Positions 7,838 through 18,497 of a DNA stretch of 64,000 nt are shown piece by piece. Source of the stretch: Microbispora amethystogenes (lineage in GTDB: Bacteria; Actinomycetota; Actinomycetes; Streptosporangiales; Streptosporangiaceae). The translations under genes and the position numbers were made by a program. The DNA lies in NCBI RefSeq assembly GCF_016863015.1, contig NZ_BOOB01000002.1, forward strand, positions 49,381 to 113,380, given 5' to 3'. Position 1 is the first letter of the stretch, and each line of letters begins with the position of its first letter. The notes under the pieces are model-generated. The model was not told where the DNA came from and ran no database searches. It saw only the letters and a list, made by a program, of their open reading frames with translations.

Positions 7838-9199
7838 TTGGACCGCCAGCAGGAATTCGTCCTCCGCACGCTCGAAGAGCGAGACATCCGGTTCATCCGG
7901 CTGTGGTTCACCGACGTGCTCGGCTTCCTGAAGTCGGTGGCGATCGCCCCGGCCGAACTGGAGGGCGCCTTCGCCGAGGGCATCGGGTTCGACGGCTCGG
8001 CGATCGAGGGCTTCTCGCGGGTCTACGAGTCGGACATGCTGGCCAAGCCCGACCCCTCGACGTTCCAGATCCTGCCGTGGCGCAGCGAGACGCCGGGCGC
8101 CGCCCGCATGTTCTGCGACATCCTGATGCCGGACGGCTCGCCGTCGCACGCCGACCCGCGTTTCGTGCTCAAGCGGACGCTGGCCAAGGCGGCCGACATG
8201 GGCTTCACCTTCTACACCCACCCCGAGGTCGAGTTCTTCCTGCTGCGCAACCGGCCGGAGAAGGGCAGCAGGCCCGAGCCGATAGACGAGGGCGGCTACT
8301 TCGACCACACCCCGCACAGCGCGGGCCACGACTTCCGCCGCAACGCGATCATGATGCTCGAGTCGATGGGCATCTCGGTGGAGTTCAGCCACCACGAGGG
8401 CGCCCCGGGCCAGCAGGAGATCGACCTGCGGTACGCCGACGCGCTCACCACCGCCGACAACATCATGACGTTCCGGCTGGTCATGAAGGAGGTGGCGCTG
8501 GAGCAGGGGGTGTGGGCCTCGTTCATGCCCAAGCCGTTCACCGACTATCCCGGCTCCGGCATGCACACGCACATGTCGCTGTTCGAGGGCGACCGCAACG
8601 CCTTCTACGAGCCCGGCTCCGACTATCAGCTCTCCAAGATCGGCCGGTCGTTCATCGGCGGCCTGCTGAAGCACGCCGCGGAGATCACCGCCGTGTGCAA
8701 CCAGTGGGTGAACTCCTACAAGCGGCTGTGGGGCGGCGCCGAGGCGATCGCCGGAGCCGGCGGCGAGGCCCCCGCGTACATCTGCTGGGGCCACAACAAC
8801 CGCTCCGCGCTCGTGCGGGTGCCGATGTACAAGCCGCACAAGGGCGGCTCCACCCGCATCGAGTTCCGGTCGCTCGACTCCTCCTGCAACCCCTACCTCG
8901 CCTTCGCCGTCATCCTGGCGGCCGGGCTCAAGGGCATCGAGGAGGGGTACGAGATGCCGCCGGGGGCCGAGGACGACGTGTGGGCGCTGACCAGCGCGGA
9001 GCGGCGGGCGCTCGGCATCCAGCCGCTGCCCCAGTCGCTCGACGAGGCCATCGCGGCGATGGAGCACAGCGAGCTCGTCGCCGAGACGCTCGGGGAGCAC
9101 GTCTTCGACTACTTCCTGCGCAACAAGCGCTCGGAGTGGCAGGAGTACCGCCGCCAGGTGACCGAGTACGAGCTCGGCCGCTACCTGCCGGTGCTCTGA
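7838..9199 (+). CDS. glnA2: type I glutamine synthetase homologue GlnA2 (glutamate-amine ligase)
   Basis: 453 residues. It has the glutamine synthetase beta-grasp N domain (FTDVLGFLKSVAIAPAELE) and catalytic domain: FDGSAIEGF, PEVEFFLL, HHEGAPGQQEIDLRY, GSGMHTHMSL and the ATP loop KPHKGGSTRIEFRSLD. TTG 7838 is chosen: GAGAGG lies six bases upstream and the protein then opens LDRQQEFVLRTLEERDIRF as in relatives. The adenylylation Tyr of GlnA1 is not conserved (the region reads DDVWALTSAERR), so GlnE control is unlikely. In Streptomyces, GlnA2 has been described as a gamma-glutamylpolyamine synthetase, so polyamines may be the true acceptor. The glnA2-glnE proximity is conserved in actinobacteria. 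Confidence 0.93.
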   Translation: MDRQQEFVLRTLEERDIRFIRLWFTDVLGFLKSVAIAPAELEGAFAEGIGFDGSAIEGFSRVYESDMLAKPDPSTFQILPWRSETPGAARMFCDILMPDGSPSHADPRFVLKRTLAKAADMGFTFYTHPEVEFFLLRNRPEKGSRPEPIDEGGYFDHTPHSAGHDFRRNAIMMLESMGISVEFSHHEGAPGQQEIDLRYADALTTADNIMTFRLVMKEVALEQGVWASFMPKPFTDYPGSGMHTHMSLFEGDRNAFYEPGSDYQLSKIGRSFIGGLLKHAAEITAVCNQWVNSYKRLWGGAEAIAGAGGEAPAYICWGHNNRSALVRVPMYKPHKGGSTRIEFRSLDSSCNPYLAFAVILAAGLKGIEEGYEMPPGAEDDVWALTSAERRALGIQPLPQSLDEAIAAMEHSELVAETLGEHVFDYFLRNKRSEWQEYRRQVTEYELGRYLPVL

Positions 9200-9263
9200 T
9201 CCGCCGCCCGGCGTCACGGCGACGTTACAGGTTGCAAATCTTCCTGACACTCCCGTCTGTTTA

Positions 9264-9286
9264 ACTGTTTCCTATGCCGGAACAGT
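9264..9286. promoter_or_regulatory. inverted repeat upstream of the 9357 gene
   Basis: ACTGTT-N11-AACAGT, perfect 6-bp arms, lies 70 bp before the next start codon in a locally AT-rich patch. It may be an operator for the following gene. No regulator can be named. Confidence 0.35.
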
Positions 9287-9356
9287 AAAATCGGCACACT
9301 TGTTGCGACCCTTACGGGTGAGCCGTATCGACGTGACTCAGGGAGGGCGTGGCCAT

Positions 9357-10112
9357 ATGACGGCGGCTGCGGGGCTGCAGACCGTTCTGACCGTACCGAA
9401 GCGCTTCCGGGGACCCGAGGGCACCGCCAACGGCGGATGGATCGCGGGCACCCTCGCCGGCACGCTGACGGGGGCCGGTCATGAATCTCCGGTGGAGGTC
9501 ACCCTCCGCAGACCGGTCCCGCTCGAAACCGGGCTGACACTCGAACAGGTCGGCAACGCCGTCGTCCTGAGCGGTGGCGAGAGCGGCGGCGAGAGCCATC
9601 TCGCCGAGGCCATCCCCGTCGCGGAGCCGCTGACGCCGCCGCCGTTCGTGTCGTTCACCGACGCGGCGCGGGCGGAGGCGGGCTTCCCCGGGCGGGACGG
9701 CCACGCCATCGCGGGCTGCTTCGCCTGCGGACTGCGCGAGCCGGGCGACGGCCTGCGGATCTTCCCGGGCCCGGTGGACGGCACCGACCTGGTGGCCGCC
9801 GGGTGGCGGGTGCCGTTCAACGTCACCGACGAGCAGGGCGTGGTCCCCGGCTCGATCGTCTGGGCGGCGCTCGACTGCGCCACCGGGTGGGCGCACCACC
9901 GCGCGTTCACCGGCGCGGAACCCGCCCGGCCGCCGCTCCTCGGGCGGCTGACCGGGCAGGTGTTCCGCCGGGTCTACCCGATGGGCAGGTATTCCGTCGT
10001 CGCCCGCGCGACCGGCCGCGAGGGCCGCAAGATCTTCGGCACGAGCGCGGTCTACGAGGTGGACGGCACGCTGGTGGCCGCCGCCCAGGCGACCTGGATC
10101 ACCCCCAAGTGA
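9357..10112 (+). CDS. uncharacterised protein, possible hotdog-fold thioesterase-like
   Basis: 251 residues. ATG 9357 has GGGAGG ten bases upstream. There is no signal peptide and no membrane segment. The layout of two similar halves, with RFRGPEGTANGGWIAGTLA early and SIVWAALDCATGWAHH late, resembles double-hotdog acyl-CoA thioesterase-like proteins. A central GCFACGLREPGDGLRI has two cysteines. I do not recognise a characterised family. It follows glnA2 with a 157-bp gap holding an inverted repeat, so it probably has its own promoter. Confidence 0.6.
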   Translation: MTAAAGLQTVLTVPKRFRGPEGTANGGWIAGTLAGTLTGAGHESPVEVTLRRPVPLETGLTLEQVGNAVVLSGGESGGESHLAEAIPVAEPLTPPPFVSFTDAARAEAGFPGRDGHAIAGCFACGLREPGDGLRIFPGPVDGTDLVAAGWRVPFNVTDEQGVVPGSIVWAALDCATGWAHHRAFTGAEPARPPLLGRLTGQVFRRVYPMGRYSVVARATGREGRKIFGTSAVYEVDGTLVAAAQATWITPK

Positions 10113-10140
10113 CCAAGTGACCCAAGTGATCAGTCGGTGA

Positions 10141-11019
10141 TCAGTCGGCGGTGAGGCGGGCGGCCACGAGCGCGGCGCAGCGGGGATCGAACAGGATCGT
10201 GTAGTGGTTGCAGTCCGGCACGACCTCGTCGCGCAGCCCCGGCAGTTCCGCCTTCCACCGCGCGGTGAGGTCGTCGGGCAGCAGCCCGACGTCCTGGTTC
10301 AGCAACCCCCTCGGCGCGCGGAGCAGGAGCGGCGCGGGCTCGATCGCCTTCAGCGCCGCGCCGATCTCCGCGTGTCTCGTCAGCGGCCAGCGGCCGTCCT
10401 GCCGTACGGCCTCCTCACGGACGCGTGACCGCACGGCGCCGTCCGGCCCGGTGGCGTCGTAGCGGACGTACTCCTCGACGACCGGGGACCAGTTCTCCGC
10501 CAGCGCGGGATGGGCGCGGAACAGGTCGAGATACGCCTCCACGTCCGGGAAGGTCTGGGAGAGCCGGGCGATGGCGGGGCCGAGCGTCGCCGCCATCACC
10601 GCGTCGGGGTCCGCGCCCGGCGGCAGCGGCAGCGGGAGGCCGCCGTCCACCAGCACGACCCGGGCGTAGCGCCACCCCCCGGCCCCTGTTCGAGCGGCGG
10701 CGTGCAGGGCGGCCACATAGGCGCCCATCGAGTGCCCGGTGAGCACGCTGGTGCCGTCCGCGCCCACGTGCTCGGCCACCAGTTCCAGGTCGCCGGCGTG
10801 CCGGTCCAGGCCGTACGGGCCGGGCAGGCCGGCGCTGTGGCCGCGGCCGCGCAGGTCGGCGGCGACCAGCGACCAGCCGGGCGGCAGCGCGTCGCCCACC
10901 GCGCGCCAGGACATGAGGGAGGCGCTGATGCCGTGCGCCGCGATGATCAGGCGTGGGCCGTCGCCGAACCGGGCGATCCGCAGCCGCCCGCCGGGGACGG
11001 CGACTTCGTCGAACTTCAT
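10141..11019 (-). CDS. alpha/beta hydrolase
   Basis: 292 residues, full-length alpha/beta hydrolase fold. HGISASLMSW forms the oxyanion region, DLRGRGHSAG follows, GHSMG holds the nucleophile Ser, and the C-terminal CNHYTILFDP holds the catalytic His. No secretion signal, so cytoplasmic. It is convergent with the 9357 gene and divergent from the amidotransferase gene (68 bp gap). The substrate is unknown; the fold covers esterases, lipases and C-C hydrolases. Confidence 0.85.
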   Translation of the reverse strand: MKFDEVAVPGGRLRIARFGDGPRLIIAAHGISASLMSWRAVGDALPPGWSLVAADLRGRGHSAGLPGPYGLDRHAGDLELVAEHVGADGTSVLTGHSMGAYVAALHAAARTGAGGWRYARVVLVDGGLPLPLPPGADPDAVMAATLGPAIARLSQTFPDVEAYLDLFRAHPALAENWSPVVEEYVRYDATGPDGAVRSRVREEAVRQDGRWPLTRHAEIGAALKAIEPAPLLLRAPRGLLNQDVGLLPDDLTARWKAELPGLRDEVVPDCNHYTILFDPRCAALVAARLTAD

Positions 11020-11087
11020 GTGCGGACTGTACGGTACGACCCGCTCAGGTATCGCCTGTCCTGTTGTGTGTCTTTAAGCTGCGCGCT

Positions 11088-11837
11088 ATGGGTGAACGTC
11101 TGCTCGTCATCGAGCACGAGGCCGAGGCGGGCCTGGGCTACTTCGCCGGCTGGCTGGAGGCCGCCGGCGTCGGCGTCGAGGTCGTCCGGCCGTACAAGGG
11201 AGAGGCGGTGCCCGCGACCGCCGGTGGCGGGCTGCTCGTCCTCGGCGGCGCCGCGGCGGCGTGGGACGACGAGGGATATCCGTGGCTGCCCGCGACCAGG
11301 GACCTGCTCGCCCGCGCGGTGGACGGCGTCGTGCCGGTTCTCGGCATCTGCCTCGGCGCCCAGCTCATGACCATGGCCTGCGGCGGGACCGTCGAGCGCG
11401 GCGACGCGGGCCCGGAGATCGGCCTGTGCGAGATCGAGCGCCTGCCCGAGGCGGCGGACGACCCGCTCCTGTCCGCACCGCCCGGCCTGACGGTGCTTCC
11501 TGAGCCGGCGCCTTCCCGGACGGCGCCGCTGCGGGCGGTGCAGTACCACTACGACGCGATGACCACGCTGCCGTCCGGCGCGGTGCGGCTCGCGACCGGC
11601 GCGCGGTACGCCAACCAGGCCTACCGGCTCGGCGACCGCGCCTGGGCGGTGCAGTTCCACCCCGAGGCCACGCCCGCGATCTTCACCTCCTGGGCCGAGA
11701 GCGGCGATCTTCCGCCCGGGACGGCGGCGGAGCTGAACGCGCGGGTCACGGCGGCCGGGCTGGAGCTCGAACAGGCCTGGAGGCCGCTGGCCGAGGCGTT
11801 CGCGGCCCAGGTGACGACCCAGATGACGCGGCCGTGA
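11088..11837 (+). CDS. class I glutamine amidotransferase-like protein
   Basis: 249 residues. The catalytic triad is visible: nucleophile Cys in GICLGAQLM and His-x-Glu in VQFHPEAT. It is a stand-alone GATase domain like the GuaA-like or gamma-glutamyl hydrolase types, without a synthetase partner. ATG 11088 opens MGERLLVIEHEAEAGLGYF. It lies between glnA2 and glnE. Given that GlnA2 relatives make gamma-glutamylpolyamines, a role in cleaving gamma-glutamyl compounds is possible, but this is inference from position only. Confidence 0.8.
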   Translation: MGERLLVIEHEAEAGLGYFAGWLEAAGVGVEVVRPYKGEAVPATAGGGLLVLGGAAAAWDDEGYPWLPATRDLLARAVDGVVPVLGICLGAQLMTMACGGTVERGDAGPEIGLCEIERLPEAADDPLLSAPPGLTVLPEPAPSRTAPLRAVQYHYDAMTTLPSGAVRLATGARYANQAYRLGDRAWAVQFHPEATPAIFTSWAESGDLPPGTAAELNARVTAAGLELEQAWRPLAEAFAAQVTTQMTRP

Positions 11838-12141
11838 CGCGGCTCTGACCTGCCGTCCCGCCGCGCCGGAGAGGCGGGGAAGGGGCGCGGCCAAACCGCG
11901 TGATGCGCCGATTACGCAGAGAAACCGCTAAGGACGCCGCACAACCCACCGGGTTACCGTGTGCGCGAGCCCGGCACGTGCCGAGCTGCGACATCCATGG
12001 ACGCCGGGAGGCGTCCGGTCGAGAATCGGGTCCCGAGGGGGGACCGATCTCTGCGAGGAGGCGTCCATCCCTGTGTACGGTTACTGGGAAGGCATGTCTC
12101 GGGGGACCGACGTGATCGACGTCGGGGTGGAGGAAGGAACG
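11838..12141 (+). other. glnE leader with two stem-loops
   Basis: This 304-bp gap contains no gene. Two hairpins stand out. GGACGCC-GGGA-GGCGTCC at 11999-12016 is a perfect 7-bp stem. An ATCG/GTCCC stem with one bulge spans 12025-12048. The segment GGCGTCC recurs at 12060-12066, so the left arm could pair alternatively. This might be a regulatory leader; no GlnR box was found. Confidence 0.35.
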
Positions 12142-15100
12142 GTGAACGCGGCGCCGCGGATACAGACGACGGCCGGGCGCCTGGCCGCACTGGGATTCGC
12201 CGACGGCGCGCGGGCCGAACGGTTGCTCGACGACCTCGGCCCCGAGGCGGTCGGCGATTTCGCGCTGCTCGACGACCTGGTCAGGGCGGCCGACCCCGAT
12301 CTCGCGCTCACCACGCTGAGCCGCCTGGTCGAGCGGGACCCGAGCGTGCTCGGAACGTTCCGCGACGATCCCGCCCTGCGCCACAGGCTGCTCGGCGTGT
12401 TCGGGATCAGCGCGGCGCTCGGCGAGCACGTCGTACGGCACCCGGAGTGCCTGGCGGTGGCCGGGTCGCCGCAGTGGCCGGTCGCCCGTGAGCTGTGCGA
12501 GGAGATGCTGCTGGCGGTCGGCGCGGACCCGGACGACGCCGAGCCGGTGGCCGGCGGGGCCACAGTGGGCGCGGCCGAGCCGGGGGCGACGGCCCAGGCG
12601 ATGGACGCGCTGCGCGTCGCCCACCGGACCAGGCTGCTGGACCTGGCCGCCCGGGACGTGACCGGCGAGTGCACGCTCGCGGAGACCGCGGCCGCGCTGG
12701 CCGACCTGGCCGCCGCGTCGCTCGACGCCGCCCTCGCCATCGCCAGGGCGGAGGTGGCCGACGCCGGTGACGTGCGGCTGGCCGTCATCGGCATGGGCAA
12801 GTGCGGGGCGCGCGAGCTGAACTACATCTCCGACGTCGACGTCGTCTTCGTGGCCGAGCCCAGGGAGGGCGTCGACGAGACGAAGGCGCTGCAGATCGCG
12901 ACGCGGCTCGCGCAGGGCATGATGCGGGCCTGCTCGTCGAGCACCCGTGAGGGCGCGCTGTGGGAGGTGGACGCCAACCTGCGTCCCGAGGGCAAGATGG
13001 GCCCGCTCGTCCGCAGCATGGAGAGCCACCTGGCCTACTATCGCCGCTGGGCCAAGACCTGGGAGTTCCAGGCTCTGCTGAAGGCCCGGCCCGTCGCCGG
13101 CGACCTGGAGCTCGGCCAGCAGTACGTCGCCGCGGTCAACGACCTGGTGTGGCAGGCCGCGGCGCGGCCCAACTTCGTCGAGGACGTGCAGTCCATGCGC
13201 CGCCGGGTGGAGGCGCACGTGCCGGTGGACGAGGCCGACCGGCAGATCAAGCTGGGCCCCGGCGGCCTGCGGGACATCGAGTTCGCCGTCCAGCTCCTGC
13301 AACTCGTGCACGGCCGCTCCGACCCGCTGCTGCGCCGCAGGGCGACGCTGTCGGCCCTCGCCGCCCTGTCGCGGGGCGGTTACGTCGGGCGCGACGACGC
13401 CAAGGCCCTCGCCGAGGCGTACACCTTCCTGCGGCAGGTCGAGCACATGCTCCAGTTGCACCGGCTGCGCCGCACGCATGTGGTGCCGTCCGACACCGCC
13501 GACCTGCGGCGCATCGGCCGCGGGCTCGGCATGACGACCGACCCGGTCGGCGAGTTCACCACCACCTGGAAGCGGCACGCGCTGGAGGTGCGGCGGCTGC
13601 ACGAGAAGCTGTTCTACCGGCCGCTGCTGCAGGCCGTCGCCCGCCTGCCGGAGTCCGAGGCCCGCCTGTCCACGGCCGCCGCCACCGCGCGCCTCCAGGC
13701 GCTCGGGTACGCCGACCCCGAGGGCGCTTTACGGCACATCGCCGCGCTCACCAGCGGCGTCTCCCGCCGCGCGGCCATCCAGCGCACGCTGCTGCCGGTC
13801 ATGCTCGGCTGGTTCGCCGACGCCCCCGACCCGGACGCCGGGCTGCTCGGGTTCCGCCAGGTGAGCGACAAGCTCGGCAGCACGCCGTGGTACCTGCGCC
13901 TGCTGCGGGACGAGACCGCCGTGGCCGAGCGCCTCGCCCACCTGCTCGGCACCAGCAAGTACGTCACCGGCCTGCTGCTGCACGCCCCGGACGCGGTCGG
14001 CATGCTGGGCTCGCCCGCCGAGCTCGCCGTACGGCCGGCCGCGACGCTGGCCGGCGAGGCCGCCGCCGCGGTGAGCCGCTACGCGGAGGACGCCGAGACC
14101 GCCGTCGCCGCCGCCCGCGCGCTGCGCCGCCGGGAACTGCTCCGTACGGCCTGCGCCGACCTGTCCGGCCTGATCGACATCGAGGAGGTCGGCCAGGCGC
14201 TCTCGTCGCTCAACGACGTGACGATCCAGGCGGCGCTGGGCGCGGCGATCAACAAGGTCACGCTGGAGCGGCGGGAGCCGTTCCCGACCCGCATCGCCGT
14301 GATCGCCATGGGCCGCCTCGGCGGCCTGGAGAGCTCCTACGCCAGCGACGCCGACGTGATGTTCGTGCACGCGCCGCTGCCCGGCGTCGCCGAGCGGGAC
14401 GCGACCGACGCGGCCCACGCGGTGGCCGAGGAGACGCGCAGGCTGCTCGCGCGGCCCGCCCCCGACCCGCCGCTGCAGATCGACGCCGGGCTGCGGCCGG
14501 AGGGACGGCAGGGGCCGCTCGTCCGCACGATCGCCTCCTACAAGGCCTACTACGACCGCTGGGCCTCGCACTGGGAGGCGCAGGCGCTGTTGCGCGCCCG
14601 GTTCTGCGCGGGTGACGCCGACCTCGGCCGGGAGTTCACGGCCCTCGTCGATCCGCTGCGCTACCCGGAGGGCGGCATATCGGTCGACGCCGTACGGGAG
14701 ATCCGCAAGCTCAAGGCCAGGATGGAGGCCGAACGGCTGCCGCGTGGCGCCGATCCGGCCCTGCACACCAAGCTCGGCAGGGGCGGGCTCACCGACGTGG
14801 AGTGGGTGGCCCAGCTCATCCAGCTGCGGCACGCGGGAGCCGTACCGGCGCTGCGCACCACGCGCACGCTGGACGCGCTGCGCGCGGCGGCGGCGGAGGA
14901 CCTGCTCGACCCGGCCGACGAGGCGGTGCTCGCGGAGGCGTGGCTGTTCGCCTCACGCATCCGCGACGCCCTGATGCTGGTGCGCGGCCGGGCCGCCGAC
15001 AGCATCCCCACGCTGGTCAAGGAGCGGATGCTGCTCGCCCGGGCCCTCGGCTACCCCCCGGAGGGCACCGAGGACTTCGTGGAGGACTACCGGCGCGCCA

Positions 15101-15147
15101 CGCGGCGGGCCAGGACCGTCGTGGAGCGCGTCTTCTACGAGGGCTGA
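12142..15147 (+). CDS. glnE: bifunctional glutamine synthetase adenylyltransferase/deadenylase
   Basis: 1001 residues, close to mycobacterial GlnE. It has two nucleotidyltransferase halves: GMGKCGARELNYISDVDVVFV near residue 215 (adenylyl-removing half) and AMGRLGGLESSYASDADVMFVH near residue 720 (adenylyl-transferring half), each with the D-x-D metal pair. Each half is followed by a linker helix region with R-x-R-P-E-G (NLRPEGKMGPLVRS and GLRPEGRQGPLVRT). GTG 12142 is chosen because GGAGGAAGG lies eight bases upstream; earlier in-frame starts have poorly placed sites. The enzyme adds or removes AMP on GlnA1. A strong terminator follows. Confidence 0.95.
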   Translation: MNAAPRIQTTAGRLAALGFADGARAERLLDDLGPEAVGDFALLDDLVRAADPDLALTTLSRLVERDPSVLGTFRDDPALRHRLLGVFGISAALGEHVVRHPECLAVAGSPQWPVARELCEEMLLAVGADPDDAEPVAGGATVGAAEPGATAQAMDALRVAHRTRLLDLAARDVTGECTLAETAAALADLAAASLDAALAIARAEVADAGDVRLAVIGMGKCGARELNYISDVDVVFVAEPREGVDETKALQIATRLAQGMMRACSSSTREGALWEVDANLRPEGKMGPLVRSMESHLAYYRRWAKTWEFQALLKARPVAGDLELGQQYVAAVNDLVWQAAARPNFVEDVQSMRRRVEAHVPVDEADRQIKLGPGGLRDIEFAVQLLQLVHGRSDPLLRRRATLSALAALSRGGYVGRDDAKALAEAYTFLRQVEHMLQLHRLRRTHVVPSDTADLRRIGRGLGMTTDPVGEFTTTWKRHALEVRRLHEKLFYRPLLQAVARLPESEARLSTAAATARLQALGYADPEGALRHIAALTSGVSRRAAIQRTLLPVMLGWFADAPDPDAGLLGFRQVSDKLGSTPWYLRLLRDETAVAERLAHLLGTSKYVTGLLLHAPDAVGMLGSPAELAVRPAATLAGEAAAAVSRYAEDAETAVAAARALRRRELLRTACADLSGLIDIEEVGQALSSLNDVTIQAALGAAINKVTLERREPFPTRIAVIAMGRLGGLESSYASDADVMFVHAPLPGVAERDATDAAHAVAEETRRLLARPAPDPPLQIDAGLRPEGRQGPLVRTIASYKAYYDRWASHWEAQALLRARFCAGDADLGREFTALVDPLRYPEGGISVDAVREIRKLKARMEAERLPRGADPALHTKLGRGGLTDVEWVAQLIQLRHAGAVPALRTTRTLDALRAAAAEDLLDPADEAVLAEAWLFASRIRDALMLVRGRAADSIPTLVKERMLLARALGYPPEGTEDFVEDYRRATRRARTVVERVFYEG

Positions 15148-15154
15148 CCCCCAC

Positions 15155-15192
15155 CGCCCGGCGGGTCCCCGTCTCCCGGGACCCGCCGGGCG
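15155..15192 (+). terminator. intrinsic terminator after glnE
   Basis: Perfect 15-bp stem (15155-15169 with 15178-15192) and 8-nt loop, starting seven bases after the glnE stop. No U-tract, as is usual in very GC-rich actinobacteria. Confidence 0.8.
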
Positions 15193-15674
15193 TGGCCGCC
15201 GTCTCCCTTGTCCAGATCCCTCGCGACTCTCCGGGTCCTTCTCGGCCCGCTGTCTCCCGACGGGCCGGCACGCGGCCTGGCTTCGGCGGTCCGGCATGCC
15301 GTGGCGCCGCACGACCGCGGCTTTGTTTCAGGTTCCATTCATCCTGGAACTCCCGGCTGGGGTCCTCATTGAGTACGACTCATCGCCTGCCAGTGGCGGA
15401 TCGAGGGAGACGAACACTGAGGTAGATCGTGATATCGGGCGAGGTAGTGCGCTTCCGCAGCACGCTCCCCGACGCGCGTGGCCGGAAATAGGCATGCACA
15501 AGCGCCTTGACTGACTTCGCTGATCACCTCGTAATTAGTACTCAAGCCACTGGGCCCTCGGTGGCCCGGCCAGGACGGCGACCGCGGGCGGTAGCTCCGC
15601 GGGCACTCGCCTGGCCGGCCTGTCCGGCGTCCTCGGCCCACCACGAGACGCGTCGCGCACTCCCTGGAGAACAC
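15193..15674 (+). promoter_or_regulatory. long non-coding region upstream of the secreted glycosidase
   Basis: No gene is supported in this stretch. A locally AT-rich patch at 15507-15546 contains TTGACT and, 19 bp downstream, TAATTA, a weak promoter match. A short palindrome TGAGT-ACG-ACTCA lies at 15370-15382. Long upstream regions are common for regulated secreted hydrolases. No other structure was seen. Confidence 0.35.
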
Positions 15675-18167
<2,493 letters not shown>

Positions 18168-18497
18168 TCTCATGATCCGCGCCGGCGCCTGGGCGATCCG
18201 CCCCGGCGCCGGCACGGCCCGTTTTGGGGCGCGCATCTGGGCGTACGGCCGCAGGCGTGTGTCCTGACGACGGATCATGGCGGGTGTGTGCGGTCCGACC
18301 TGGATGGCGGCGGGCATGTGCGGTCCGCGGGGGTCACAGGGCGCGCGGGTACCGCCACGACTACGGGGCACCTCGACGGCTACGAGCCTGCGGTAGGGGA
18401 TTACCGCCCTCCGGCGATGCTTGCGGCGATATGACCCATATGTGTGCGGATCGGAGCGTTGCCATCGCAGCCCGTGACGGTGTATCAACGGGGACGG
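18168..18497 (+). other. intergenic region with terminator; otherwise no gene
   Basis: 330 bp. The glycosidase terminator lies at 18181-18213. The remainder shows no convincing coding or RNA feature, only a loosely repeated GTGTGCGGTCCG-type motif at about 18284-18345 in two imperfect copies. Confidence 0.5.
18181..18213 (+). terminator. terminator after the secreted glycosidase
   Basis: GCCGGCGCC pairs with GGCGCCGGC and encloses GGGCG-ATC-CGCCC. The result is a 14-bp stem with one internal mismatch, starting 13 bases after the stop codon. Confidence 0.75.

Noticed and set aside
5432..9250. 1272-residue minus-strand open frame
   Set aside because: It crosses a real kinase gene in another frame and lies antisense to glnA2. 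The translation is Arg/Ala/Gly-rich without domains.
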